This document shows positions 19,172 through 27,998 of a DNA stretch of 64,000 bases, in pieces; the stretch's first letter is position 1; every line of letters begins with the position of its first letter. The notes below the pieces were generated by a model. That model had not been told where the DNA came from and ran no database searches. It saw nothing but the letters and a program-made list of their open reading frames with translations. A program made the position numbers and the translations under genes. The stretch is from Limnohabitans sp. WS1 (GTDB taxonomy: Bacteria > Pseudomonadota > Gammaproteobacteria > Burkholderiales > Burkholderiaceae_C): positions 88,658-152,657 of the forward strand of contig NZ_NERU01000010.1 in assembly GCF_003063265.1 (NCBI RefSeq). The letters are read 5' to 3'.

Positions 19172-20182
19172 TCACCCCACCAAAGGCACCACTTCCTGCT
19201 CAATCGCTCCAAACAAACTTTCACCGTTTTGGCCCTTCATCTCGATGCGGATGGTGTCACCGTACTTCATGTATTCGGTGCTGGGCTGGCCGTCCTGGAT
19301 GGTTTCGATGGCGCGTTTTTCGGCGATGCAGCTGTAGCCTTTGGGCCATTGTGGCTTGCCCTTGACTTGCACACTCTTGTTGCTGACCGTACCGCTGCCC
19401 ACGATGGAACCTGCTCGAACATGGCGGGTTTTGCAAAGGTGCGCAATCAGCTGGCCAAAATGGAAGGTCATTTCGGGTCCGGCTTCGCACATGCCCACTT
19501 TGCGGCCATTCCAGGTGCATTGCATGGTCAAGTGCACGCGTCCCCCTTTCCAAGCCTCACCGAGTTCATCGGGCGTCACGGCCACAGGGCTGAAGGCAGT
19601 GGCAGGTTTGCCTTGCAAGAAGCCAAAGCCCTTGGCCAACTCGTTCGGAATCAGGTTGCGCAGGCTCACGTCGTTGGCCAGCATGATCAAGCGCACGGCC
19701 TCGATGGCATCGTCGGCGGGAGTTTGCATGGGCACATCCCCCGTGATGACCGCGATCTCGGCCTCAAAGTCGATGCCAAACGCTTCGTTGGCGCACACCA
19801 CCGGGTCACAGGGGCCAAACAGATCATCGCTGCCGCCCTGGTACATCAGAGGGTCGGTGTAAAAGCTGCTGGGCACCTCGGTGTTGCGTGAGGCCCGTAC
19901 CAGCTCCACATGGTTCAGATACGCTGAGCCATCGGCCCACTGGTATGCACGCGGCAAAGGGGCCATGCAGCGCTCGGGGTCAAAGGGAAAAGCATGACGG
20001 GCTTTGCCTTGGTTCAAGGTGGTGTACAGGTCTTGCAGTTGGGGTGCCAGAAAATTCCAGTCATCGAGCGCTTGCTGAAGCTTGCTGGCGATGCCCGTCG
20101 CATAATGCGCGGTGCTCAGGTCGCGCGAAACCACCACCAACTGACCATCGCGTGAGCCGTCTTTGTAGGTCGCCAATTTCAT
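19172..20182 (-). CDS. fumarylacetoacetate hydrolase (FAH) family protein
   Basis: A 336-residue protein with the FAH fold signature: FGIDFEAEIAVITGD (metal ligands), NDVSLRNLIPNELAKGFGFLQGKPATAFSPV and GSGTVSNKS. The family hydrolyses C-C bonds in 3-oxo acids from aromatic breakdown or tautomerises/decarboxylates oxaloacetate-like acids, using Mg2+. It is divergent from an IclR-type regulator with 106 bases between, so it is probably the target of that regulator. The exact substrate cannot be told; it is distinct from the true fumarylacetoacetase gene at 34.7-36.0 kb. Confidence 0.88.
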   Translation of the reverse strand: MKLATYKDGSRDGQLVVVSRDLSTAHYATGIASKLQQALDDWNFLAPQLQDLYTTLNQGKARHAFPFDPERCMAPLPRAYQWADGSAYLNHVELVRASRNTEVPSSFYTDPLMYQGGSDDLFGPCDPVVCANEAFGIDFEAEIAVITGDVPMQTPADDAIEAVRLIMLANDVSLRNLIPNELAKGFGFLQGKPATAFSPVAVTPDELGEAWKGGRVHLTMQCTWNGRKVGMCEAGPEMTFHFGQLIAHLCKTRHVRAGSIVGSGTVSNKSVQVKGKPQWPKGYSCIAEKRAIETIQDGQPSTEYMKYGDTIRIEMKGQNGESLFGAIEQEVVPLVG

Positions 20183-20245
20183 CTTGAAGGTGTCCTTGTG
20201 TGGTGGCCGCTGCTCACATGGGGAAACACGGCAAAATTACGTATT

Positions 20246-20261
20246 GTTAAACTCATTTAAC
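20246..20261. promoter_or_regulatory. candidate IclR operator in divergent promoter
   Basis: GTTAAA and TTTAAC flank CTCA, forming a 16-base inverted repeat in an AT-rich stretch between the divergent FAH and iclR-type genes. Its position between both starts fits a regulator-binding site that controls both genes; this is inference from placement and symmetry. Confidence 0.45.
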
Positions 20262-20288
20262 TAAACGAAAAAATTAATTTTAGACCAT

Positions 20289-21116
20289 ATGCCCAGCCCA
20301 AGACCCGCAGACACCCCCCTGATTGAGGACAAAGAACGCGCGGGCATCCAGTCGGTTGAGGTGGGCTTTGCACTGCTCGATGTGCTGGCACAAGCCCCTG
20401 GCCCTCTCATGCTGCGCGACCTCGCTGGCTCGGCTGGCATGAGTGCAGCCAAGGCACACCGTTATTTGGTGAGCTTTCAACGTCTGCACCTGGTGGTGCA
20501 AGATGGCAACACCCGTTATGAACTCGGCCCGGCGGCATTGCGCTTGGGACTGGCCTCATTGTCCCGGTTGGATGCGGTCAAGCTGGCGCGTGAGCGCTTG
20601 CCAACACTGCTGGACCAAACTGGCCACACCCTGGCTTTGGCGGTCTGGGGAAACCGTGGTCCGACCTTGGTGCATTGGCAAGAGACCCCCTTGACCGTGC
20701 CGGTCAATTTGCGCTTGGGCGATGTGATGCCTTTGCTGTCGTCCGCCACCGGCCGTTGTTTTGCCGCCTTCATGGGCCACGGCGGTGGGGTCGACAAAGC
20801 CCAACCCATGATCGAATCAGAACTGGCTTTGGTCCGCAAACTCGGTCGCACCGACTTGCCCTCGACACAGGCCCAAGTGCGTGCCATTTTGGAAGAAACC
20901 CGCCACCAAGGGTTGGGTCGGGTGGTCAACGTCTTGTTGCCCGGCATCTCGGGCTTTTGTGCGCCTGTGTTCAATGCCGATGGGCATTTGGCCTTGGGCG
21001 TGGTGGCTTTGGGTTCTTCTGCCACGCTTGACACCGACTGGCACGGCTCGGTGGCCAAACCTTTGCGTGCCTTTGCCGCTTTGCTTTCCAGCGATTTGGG
21101 TTGGCGTCCAACTTGA
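20289..21116 (+). CDS. IclR family transcriptional regulator
   Basis: A 275-residue regulator. It has an N-terminal winged helix-turn-helix (SVEVGFALLDVLAQ, LRDLAGSAGMSAAKAHRYLVSFQRLHLV, about residues 22-75) and a C-terminal IclR effector domain (LSSATGRCFAAFMG, GFCAPVFNADGHLALGVVALG). IclR proteins bind small acids and usually regulate the adjacent catabolic gene, here the divergent FAH-family gene. Confidence 0.93.
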   Translation: MPSPRPADTPLIEDKERAGIQSVEVGFALLDVLAQAPGPLMLRDLAGSAGMSAAKAHRYLVSFQRLHLVVQDGNTRYELGPAALRLGLASLSRLDAVKLARERLPTLLDQTGHTLALAVWGNRGPTLVHWQETPLTVPVNLRLGDVMPLLSSATGRCFAAFMGHGGGVDKAQPMIESELALVRKLGRTDLPSTQAQVRAILEETRHQGLGRVVNVLLPGISGFCAPVFNADGHLALGVVALGSSATLDTDWHGSVAKPLRAFAALLSSDLGWRPT

Positions 21117-21127
21117 GCACGGCGTCC

Positions 21128-22393
21128 ATGACGGCCCCGCACCCCTTCTCTTCACGGACGGGCAGACCCGCCAAAAAGACGCTCTTGCTTTTGGCCGTGG
21201 CGGTCTTGGCTGTGCACATGGCTTTGCTGCTGGGCATGGGTGATGCTCGGATCTGGCGTTTGCAAGACCCGCCCACGCGCGTGGGGGCCATGCAAACCCG
21301 CACCATTGCAAGCGCCACCGTCAGCCCCATACGTCTTTCAACGCCCAAACCTCAGGCGTCCAGCCAAACCCGCATAGCGCAAGTGGTCAAGCCCCCTGTT
21401 GCACCCAAGCCTTCAGTACCGGTGCCGGCCCCAGCCCAAAGTCCAGAGCTGGCAGTCACCGCCACCCCTGACGACGTGGCCAAAGCACCCGATGAAGCCC
21501 CACCGGATGCCTCGGCTTCAGCCCCCCATTCAGCGCCCTTGGCCCAGCTTGATCCCAACAACACCAACACAACCGATCTACCGACCAGCGCCCCCCCCAC
21601 TGAGGTGACTCCACCCGTCAATCCGGGGGTGGACGCATCGTCACCGGCCGAACCCCAAGCTGTGCCGATCACGCCAGCGGAGCCGATTGCGTCGGCCACC
21701 ATGGCCCTGCCCGGCATCCCTTTGGGCGCAGTGCCATCTTCGACTTTGCTCAGTTACCGCTTAACAGGCCAAGAAAAAGGCCTCCAGTACACCGCCAGTG
21801 GCAGCTTGAGCTGGCAACACAACGATGCCCGCTACGACATGACACTGACGGTCAAAGCGTTTTTGCTTGGCTCGCGGCAATGGCGCAGCCAAGGCCAAAT
21901 TGCACCCACAGGACTGATGCCCACCCGGTTTTCGGACAGTTGGCGCAGCGAACGTGCCAGCCATTTTGACCAGGCTGGCCAGCGCATCGTGTTCAGCAGC
22001 AATGCACCAACGGCAGTTTTGCAAGCCGGTGCGCAAGACCAAATCAGCCTGTACGCCCAATTGGCGGCTGCCATGGCCGCCGATGGCGCACGTTTTGTGC
22101 CGGGCACCCGTTTGCAAATCCAGATTGCCACCGTGCGCGACGCTTTGCCCTGGCTGCTGACCTTGGACAAGGTGGAAACCATCACCGCCAATGGCGTGGA
22201 CCTGCAGGCCACCAAATGGGTGTGTCAACCGCGCAACCGTTTTGACGCCCAAGTCGAGTTTTGGGTGGCCCGCGAACACCAGTGGTTGCCCGTGCGCATT
22301 CGCATCACCCAAGTCAACGGCAACTTCATTGACCTGAACCTGATAGGCCAAGCCCCCTTGCCCCCTTTGCCCGCCAGCAACACACCCGGTTAA
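21128..22393 (+). CDS. DUF3108 domain-containing protein with Pro/Ala-rich linker
   Basis: A protein of about 421 residues. An N-terminal signal anchor (KKTLLLLAVAVLAVHMALLLGM) is followed by a long low-complexity Pro/Ala/Thr linker (about residues 55-190) and a DUF3108 domain (SYRLTGQEKGLQYTASGSL to the end). The layout suggests an inner-membrane-anchored periplasmic protein; the family function is unknown. ATG 21128 is chosen over TTG 21101, which would overlap the iclR-type gene. Confidence 0.8.
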   Translation: MTAPHPFSSRTGRPAKKTLLLLAVAVLAVHMALLLGMGDARIWRLQDPPTRVGAMQTRTIASATVSPIRLSTPKPQASSQTRIAQVVKPPVAPKPSVPVPAPAQSPELAVTATPDDVAKAPDEAPPDASASAPHSAPLAQLDPNNTNTTDLPTSAPPTEVTPPVNPGVDASSPAEPQAVPITPAEPIASATMALPGIPLGAVPSSTLLSYRLTGQEKGLQYTASGSLSWQHNDARYDMTLTVKAFLLGSRQWRSQGQIAPTGLMPTRFSDSWRSERASHFDQAGQRIVFSSNAPTAVLQAGAQDQISLYAQLAAAMAADGARFVPGTRLQIQIATVRDALPWLLTLDKVETITANGVDLQATKWVCQPRNRFDAQVEFWVAREHQWLPVRIRITQVNGNFIDLNLIGQAPLPPLPASNTPG

Positions 22394-22463
22394 AAACCCC
22401 TTGCGACTCACGTTGTTACAAACCGCCTGACTTGACGGGGACAACTTGAGGGAGAATGAAGTC

Positions 22464-22745
22464 ATGAACTTGCTCTATGAATCTGAAACTTTTGCTGTGA
22501 TGCACATGCTGGCCAATGCGCCCAGCGAATCATCGCCCGCCCCCAGCAAACCCATGCTGGAGCGACATGGTTTTGAAATCGTGGACAAACGCTCGGGCAA
22601 AGAGGTGTACCTGGACGGCTCTTGGGCCGAAATGTTTCAGCAACAAATTCAAGCCTGGCAGCAGCACACCCCTACACAAGAAGAAGTCGAAGACACGCTC
22701 GAAGGCTACACAGGTCTGGCCCAGCAGCCTGTGGTGGTGCACTGA
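22464..22745 (+). CDS. DUF3567 domain-containing protein
   Basis: A 93-residue cytoplasmic protein with the DUF3567 pattern: MNLLYESETFAV, then HGFEIVDKRSGKEVYLDGSWAEMF and TPTQEEVEDTLEGY..LAQQPVVVH. The family is almost confined to betaproteobacteria and has no known function. ATG 22464 is used; it follows a purine-rich GGGAGAATGAA. A strong intrinsic terminator lies about 90 bases downstream. Confidence 0.85.
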   Translation: MNLLYESETFAVMHMLANAPSESSPAPSKPMLERHGFEIVDKRSGKEVYLDGSWAEMFQQQIQAWQQHTPTQEEVEDTLEGYTGLAQQPVVVH

Positions 22746-22833
22746 CCCCACTTGGCGATGGCTCCAGGTCGGTGGCTTCAGCCCCTACCAACACCGGTGA
22801 TCCATCCTGTCGGGGCTCAAGCCACCAAGCTGC

Positions 22834-22860
22834 AAAAAACCGCCCTCAGGCGGTTTTTTT
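22834..22860. terminator. bidirectional intrinsic terminator
   Basis: AAAAAACCGCC-CTCA-GGCGGTTTTTTT forms a stem with A- and T-tracts on both sides, so it can end transcription from DUF3567 on plus and from the AbrB-family gene on minus. The stem overlaps the last codons of the minus-strand gene. Confidence 0.9.
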
Positions 22861-23928
22861 ACGCCTGTTGATCCACTGGAACAGCGGCCCCACCAACATC
22901 AGCACCGCCACCAGACGGCAAACCTGAAACGCCGTGACCACGGGCACCCCCAACTGCAAGACCTTGGCCGTGATCGCCATCTCGGCAATGCCACCGGGCG
23001 AAGTGCCCAAAATCAGCGTGGCCGGGTGCAGCCCGGTGGCCCAGGCCAGCAAGCCGCCAAACCCGACGGACAAAGCCATCATGACCCCACTACCGATCGC
23101 GGCCGACACCAACCAGCGCGGCGCGGTGTGCAAAAACTCACGCTGAAACCGCACCCCCAGACTCACGCCAATGACCAACTGCGCGGCATTCGACAAGTCC
23201 GTCGGCACCGCCGACCAGTTCACGCCCGACAAAGTCAGACACATCGAGGCCAGCAAAGCGCCCATGAACCACGGGTTGCTGCGCTTGAGCCACCTCATGA
23301 CCAGCGCACCTGCTGCCGTGGCCAGCCCCAGCCAAAACAAGCCAGGCCACTGCGCCACACGCGGTCCCGACAACAAACGCGCATCGACCTGCAAGCCCCA
23401 ATGGCTTTGCGCCCACTGCATCGCAAAAGGCACCGACATCACCACAATGACCAGCCTTACGCTGTGCGCTGCCGCCACCAAATCGGTGCGTCCCCCATGG
23501 CGCTCGGCCAGCAAGGTCATCTCGGACGCGCCGCCAATGGCACTGGCAAAGTAGCTGGTGGCTCGCCCTGCACCGAGCGGCAGGTGCGCAAAATCGGCCG
23601 CATGTTGGCGTTGCAGCCACAGGCCAAACAAGCCGCCCAGCACCAGCGCCCACAGCACAGCCAGCACAATCGCCCACCACAGGCTGACCACCAGGGCGCT
23701 GACTTGCGGCGTGAAATACAGGCCCAAAGCTGCGCCAATGACCCATTGCCCGGCGTTGCGCGGCATGTGGGCACTGCGTGTGGGGGCACCCAGCACCGAA
23801 GCCAGCGCCGTCGCCAACAAAGGCCCCAGCATCCAGGGAATGGGTGTGTGCAGCCACACGCACAGCTCGGCCGCAACCAGCGCCAGCATCAAGGTCAGCG
23901 CCACACGGGTCAGGTCATGAAAATTCAT
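22846..23928 (-). CDS. AbrB family (AbrB duplication) membrane protein / putative ammonia monooxygenase-type permease
   Basis: A 360-residue inner-membrane protein with about ten helices arranged as two similar halves: MLGPLLATALASVLGAP..GQWVIGAALGLYFTP in the first and FMGALLASMCLTLSG..NAAQLVIGVSLGVRF in the second. This is the AbrB-duplication membrane family (older label: ammonia monooxygenase), which are probable permeases and are unrelated to the Bacillus AbrB regulator. TSPGGIAEMAITAK is a family hallmark. It ends inside the terminator stem. Confidence 0.85.
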   Translation of the reverse strand: MNFHDLTRVALTLMLALVAAELCVWLHTPIPWMLGPLLATALASVLGAPTRSAHMPRNAGQWVIGAALGLYFTPQVSALVVSLWWAIVLAVLWALVLGGLFGLWLQRQHAADFAHLPLGAGRATSYFASAIGGASEMTLLAERHGGRTDLVAAAHSVRLVIVVMSVPFAMQWAQSHWGLQVDARLLSGPRVAQWPGLFWLGLATAAGALVMRWLKRSNPWFMGALLASMCLTLSGVNWSAVPTDLSNAAQLVIGVSLGVRFQREFLHTAPRWLVSAAIGSGVMMALSVGFGGLLAWATGLHPATLILGTSPGGIAEMAITAKVLQLGVPVVTAFQVCRLVAVLMLVGPLFQWINRRKKTA

Positions 23929-23933
23929 CGGCT

Positions 23934-23961
23934 CAAAAAAAGACCGCCCAAACGGGCGGTC
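23934..23961 (-). terminator. intrinsic terminator of the aminotransferase gene
   Basis: On the minus strand, the 8-base stem GACCGCCC/GGGCGGTC with a 4-base loop is followed by a run of seven T residues. It lies 24 bases after the aminotransferase stop. Confidence 0.9.
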
Positions 23962-23984
23962 GGGGGATGGTCATCAAAGGGCCG

Positions 23985-25319
23985 TCAGGCGTGACGGCGG
24001 ATGCTGTCGGCCACGGTCTGCACAATCTGGTCGATGTGCGCGTCTTCCACGATGTAGGGCGGGCAAATGACAATATTTTCACCCGCCGGACGCACCCAAA
24101 CGCCTTTGTGGAAGCAGTCCATGAAGATGTCATAGGCCCGCTTGCCAGGCGTGCCGGGGATGCTGGCCAATTCGACCGCGCCCGCCAGACCCAGCGTGCG
24201 GATGCCAATGACATTGGGCAAGCCCTTCAAGGCGCTGTGCATCGCGTCGCCCAGCACCCGGCCTTGCTGGCCCGCACGGGCAAACAGGTTTTCTTCTTTC
24301 ATCAAGTCCAGCGTGGCAATGGCCGCTGCGCAAGCCACAGGGTGGCCGGAATAGGTGTAGCCGTGGAAAAACTCGATGGCATGCTGCGGTGAATTGGCGT
24401 TCATCATCGCGTCGTAGATGAAATCGCGGCAAATCACACCGCCCAAGGGAATCACGCCGTTGGTCACGGCCTTGGCGAAGTTCAGCATGTCGGGCACCAC
24501 ACCGTAGTAGTCAGCGCCAAAGTTCACGCCCAAGCGACCAAAACCGGTGATCACTTCGTCAAAAATCAGCAAGATGCCGTGTTTGTCGCAAATCTCGCGC
24601 AAGCGCTTGACATAGCCTTGGGGCGGGATGTACCAACCCGCGCTGCCTGCAATGGGCTCGACGATCACGGCGGCCACGTTGCTCGGGTCATGCAACACCA
24701 AAATGCGGTTTTCAAGCTCCAACAGCGGGTCTTCGGCCCACACAGGTTCTTCGTGGTGGATGTAGGGGTGGTTCACCGGGTCATGAATGAAGCGCATGTG
24801 GTCAACCCGGGGCAGCAGTTGCGCACCGAAGGCCTTGCGGTTGGCCGGCAGGCCACCCACGCTCATGCCGCCAAAGTTGACGCCGTGATAACCCTTTTCA
24901 CGCCCAATGAACACCGTGCGGTGCCCCTCGCCCCGAGCGCGGTGATAGGCCAGCGCCACTTTCAAGGCGGTGTCGGCCGCTTCTGAGCCGGAGTTGCAAA
25001 ACAGCACCTTGTTCAGGTCACCGGGGGCCATGTCGGCAATCATCTGCGCCGCTTTGAAGGCTTTGTCGTTGCTGGCCTGAAAAGCCGTGGCGTAGTCCAG
25101 CGTGTCCAACTGGTTTTTGATGGCCTCGTTGATGGGTTTGCGGTTGTGTCCAGCGCCCACGCACCACAGGCTGGAGATGCCGTCGATGACCTTTTTGCCA
25201 TCGTGCGTGGTGAAGTGCATGCCTTCGGCCCCCACAAAGACCCGGGGGTCCTGGCGGAATGTGCGGTTGGGGGTGAAGGGCAACCATTGGTTGTCCATGG
25301 GGATGTCATGGTTGTTCAC
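23985..25319 (-). CDS. omega-amino acid:pyruvate aminotransferase (class III)
   Basis: A 444-residue PLP enzyme. It starts with QWLPFTPNRTFRQDPR and DGISSLWCVGAGHN, the pattern of beta-alanine:pyruvate transaminases. Other motifs are FCNSGSEAADTALK (phosphate binding), LIFDEVITGFGRLG (Asp to the PLP ring nitrogen) and NFAKAVTNGVIPLGG with the Schiff-base Lys. It transfers the amino group of beta-alanine or similar omega-amines to pyruvate. The GTG at 25319 follows AAGGAG at good spacing; an ATG lies seven codons downstream. Confidence 0.92.
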   Translation of the reverse strand: MNNHDIPMDNQWLPFTPNRTFRQDPRVFVGAEGMHFTTHDGKKVIDGISSLWCVGAGHNRKPINEAIKNQLDTLDYATAFQASNDKAFKAAQMIADMAPGDLNKVLFCNSGSEAADTALKVALAYHRARGEGHRTVFIGREKGYHGVNFGGMSVGGLPANRKAFGAQLLPRVDHMRFIHDPVNHPYIHHEEPVWAEDPLLELENRILVLHDPSNVAAVIVEPIAGSAGWYIPPQGYVKRLREICDKHGILLIFDEVITGFGRLGVNFGADYYGVVPDMLNFAKAVTNGVIPLGGVICRDFIYDAMMNANSPQHAIEFFHGYTYSGHPVACAAAIATLDLMKEENLFARAGQQGRVLGDAMHSALKGLPNVIGIRTLGLAGAVELASIPGTPGKRAYDIFMDCFHKGVWVRPAGENIVICPPYIVEDAHIDQIVQTVADSIRRHA

Positions 25320-25563
25320 GAACGCACTCCTTGGGTTGAATCAGGTGGCTTCTAGTTTAAAGGACGGCCACGCCCCATGCAGGCGCGTGAATGACACAAA
25401 GCCAATGCAGGGCTGATGAGACCGCGACCTCAATACCCCCTCTCAAAGCCACTTTGACACACCGTTTGCAGCATTTTTCTTCTGCCCGAACGGATACCCC
25501 CTGTTCCTGACGACCAGAATCCATCAAAATAAAAGAATGCTTTTTAATTAAATATGAGGTGGT

Positions 25564-26220
25564 ATGCACACATCAAAAACAATGCCATGGGTTCTGCTGT
25601 GGGCCGCGCTGGGCTCCAGCGTCTTGGCAGCACAAGAGCTCAAAGTCAAAATCACGCCCACTTTGAGTGCTGTGGATGTGGTTCATGGGGGGGAAGCCGT
25701 GCGGATACAACGCATCCAAGACACGGGCCACAAAATCATTGACGACTTCGCCAAAACCTCTCGCCCCTGTCCGGAGTTCTGTATCCATGCGATGGTCGTC
25801 GCGCCTGGCGTGGAAACCTTGGGCGAGTTGGAATTGTTGGACTTCATGAGCCAGCAAGTGACCAGCGGCAAAGGCTTGGTGATCGACGCTCGCTTGCCTG
25901 ATTTCCACAAAATCGAAACCATCCCCACCTCCATCAACATTCCCTTCACGGTCATCAAAGCCGACAACCCGCACATTGGCCAGATCCTGAGCGCCTTGGG
26001 GGCAGAACAAGGCAGCAACAAACGTTGGAACTACCAAAAAGCCAAGTCCCTGGCCTTGTGGTGTAACGGTCCTTGGTGCGACCAATCTTCGCGTGCCATT
26101 CGGTCATTGCTCAGCTTGGGCTATCCGCCCGCCAAGCTCAAGTACTACCGGGGTGGCATGCAAGCCTGGAAGTCCTTGGGCCTGACCACCGTGGTGCCCG
26201 CTGCGGTGACCCCCTCCTGA
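25564..26220 (+). CDS. secreted rhodanese-like domain protein
   Basis: A 218-residue protein with a signal peptide (MPWVLLWAALGSSVLAA) and a C-terminal rhodanese domain (GKGLVIDARLPDF to AWKSLGLT). The active-site loop reads LWCNGPWCDQSSRAIR, with Cys as the expected persulfide nucleophile. It should act in the periplasm in sulfur transfer or redox. It starts after AGGTGG; the 244-base AT-rich upstream region probably holds its promoter. Confidence 0.85.
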   Translation: MHTSKTMPWVLLWAALGSSVLAAQELKVKITPTLSAVDVVHGGEAVRIQRIQDTGHKIIDDFAKTSRPCPEFCIHAMVVAPGVETLGELELLDFMSQQVTSGKGLVIDARLPDFHKIETIPTSINIPFTVIKADNPHIGQILSALGAEQGSNKRWNYQKAKSLALWCNGPWCDQSSRAIRSLLSLGYPPAKLKYYRGGMQAWKSLGLTTVVPAAVTPS

Positions 26221-26256
26221 GAAGTCCTCACCTGTCCCTTTTTTTGGAGAACCCTC

Positions 26257-27066
26257 ATGCAAGCCATTCCTGACGTTGTCATCAAAAACGGGCGCATCGT
26301 CACCGCCCACGAAGCCGAACATCGCCGCCTTTACAAAGCCGCATGGCTCGTCGCCACCTTGCTCGCCACCGGCATGGGAGGCTATTTGTTCGGCCAATAC
26401 CAAGCCACGCCACCAACCACCACACCTTCAGTGGCCACACTGTCCGTGTGGCCAGCCCCTGTCCAACCCACATCGTCTTTGGCCGCAACGGCGCCCACGA
26501 CCCCATTGCCCCAAGCTGCGGCTTCATCGTTGACGCAAACCCGCCCCTCACCCACAAACAGCACCTCAACCCTGCAAGCCGCCGTTTCGGCCTCTTTGCA
26601 AAACGTCTCCCCACCATCGGGCAACGAGAAGCAATTTGTTCAGGCACAACAAGACTACTTGCGACAGTCACAAGAAACACCGGAACAAGTCAAAGCGCAC
26701 CTGGACCGTTTAGCTACCCAACCTGATGCCCTGCAAGCGCACAACCGATCAGTGACCAATCGCGTCACCGCCACCGCAAGCCACGCCTCAGCCCAAGATT
26801 TAGAAAAAGCGGTACTTGCCTCGCACAAAGCTTCACAAGCCCTTCCCACCCAAGATGCACTGACCGGTGCACTGAAAAAAGAGGCCACCCTGCACGAGGC
26901 CGAAGCACAAACCTACGTTGTGCGTACAGGTGACACCCTTTGGGCGATTGCCAGACGCATGTACGGCGACCCCCACCAATACAAACGACTGTTTGAAGCC
27001 AACCCCAGGGTGCTGGCCGCCCCCGAACACATTTTCCCGGGCCAAGTTCTGCGGGTCCCAGCTTGA
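26257..27066 (+). CDS. membrane-anchored LysM domain protein
   Basis: A 269-residue protein with one transmembrane helix near residues 28-46 (AWLVATLLATGMGGYLFG), a long Thr/Pro/Ala/Gln-rich extracytoplasmic stretch, and a C-terminal LysM domain (TYVVRTGDTLWAIARRMYGDPHQY to the end) that should bind peptidoglycan. No catalytic domain is seen. It lies 36 bases after the rhodanese gene with its own ribosome-binding site (TTGGAGA). Confidence 0.85.
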   Translation: MQAIPDVVIKNGRIVTAHEAEHRRLYKAAWLVATLLATGMGGYLFGQYQATPPTTTPSVATLSVWPAPVQPTSSLAATAPTTPLPQAAASSLTQTRPSPTNSTSTLQAAVSASLQNVSPPSGNEKQFVQAQQDYLRQSQETPEQVKAHLDRLATQPDALQAHNRSVTNRVTATASHASAQDLEKAVLASHKASQALPTQDALTGALKKEATLHEAEAQTYVVRTGDTLWAIARRMYGDPHQYKRLFEANPRVLAAPEHIFPGQVLRVPA

Positions 27067-27122
27067 AGGTTTGATGGGGTCGGATGGCAGGTACTTTGTG
27101 CAATGCGCGACAATCTCACCCC

Positions 27123-27983
27123 ATGAATCCCATTGCGACGACCACCTACATCCTGACCCTCTCCTGCCCTGACCGCACCGGCATCGTGCATGCCGTGTCG
27201 GGTTTTTTGCTGGAGCGCGGGGGCAACATCGAAGAAGCGGCCCAGTACAACGACCACGACACGGGTCTGTTTTTCATGCGCGTCCAGTTTGCCTGTGACC
27301 AGATCGACGGCGACACCCTGAACGCCCAGTGGGCCGCATTTGCCCAGACCTTTGACATGAAGTGGGACCTGCACGCCACAGCCCAGCCCATGCGCACGGT
27401 GATCATGGTCAGCAAGGAAGGCCATTGCCTGAACGACCTGCTGTTTCGCTGGAAAAGTGGCCTGTTGCCACTGGACATCCGCGCCATCGTGAGCAACCAC
27501 CGCGAGTTCTACCAACTGGCGGCCAGCTACAACGTGCCCTTTCACCACATCCCGGTGACCGCCGCCACCAAACAACAGGCTGAAGCCAAGCAATTCGAAA
27601 TCATCCAGGCCGAAGGTGCCGAGCTGGTGGTATTGGCCCGTTACATGCAAATTTTGAGCGACGACCTGTGCCGCAAGCTGGCCGGTCGCGCCATCAACAT
27701 CCACCACAGCTTTTTGCCCAGCTTCAAGGGGGCCAAGCCTTATTACCAAGCGCACGACCGGGGCGTGAAACTGATCGGTGCCACCGCCCACTATGTGACA
27801 GCCGACTTGGACGAAGGCCCGATCATCGAGCAAGACGTGGCCCGCGTGGACCACAGCAAGACCGTCGAAGACCTGACCGCACAGGGCCGCGACACCGAAA
27901 GCCAGGTGCTGGCCCGCGCCGTGAAATGGCACAGCGAGCACCGCGTGCTGATCAACGGCCACAAAACCGTGATCTTCAAATAA
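27123..27983 (+). CDS. purU: formyltetrahydrofolate deformylase
   Basis: A 286-residue enzyme with an N-terminal ACT domain (LSCPDRTGIVHAVSGFLLERGGNI) and a C-terminal formyltransferase-like domain with ARYMQILSDDL, NIHHSFLPSFKGA and DEGPIIEQDV, containing the Asn-His-Asp catalytic set. It hydrolyses 10-formyl-THF to formate and THF, balancing C1 pools. ATG 27123 is chosen; upstream codons extend into non-coding sequence. Confidence 0.95.
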   Translation: MNPIATTTYILTLSCPDRTGIVHAVSGFLLERGGNIEEAAQYNDHDTGLFFMRVQFACDQIDGDTLNAQWAAFAQTFDMKWDLHATAQPMRTVIMVSKEGHCLNDLLFRWKSGLLPLDIRAIVSNHREFYQLAASYNVPFHHIPVTAATKQQAEAKQFEIIQAEGAELVVLARYMQILSDDLCRKLAGRAINIHHSFLPSFKGAKPYYQAHDRGVKLIGATAHYVTADLDEGPIIEQDVARVDHSKTVEDLTAQGRDTESQVLARAVKWHSEHRVLINGHKTVIFK

Positions 27984-27998
27984 AAAAGGCCTGCTGTC

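Noticed and set aside
22846..23928. AbrB-type DNA-binding regulator
   Set aside because: The protein is an integral membrane protein with two repeated halves; the AbrB label in databases is historical.
26913..27962. A 349-codon minus-strand frame opposite purU
   Set aside because: No recognisable family, and purU with its catalytic motifs covers the region.
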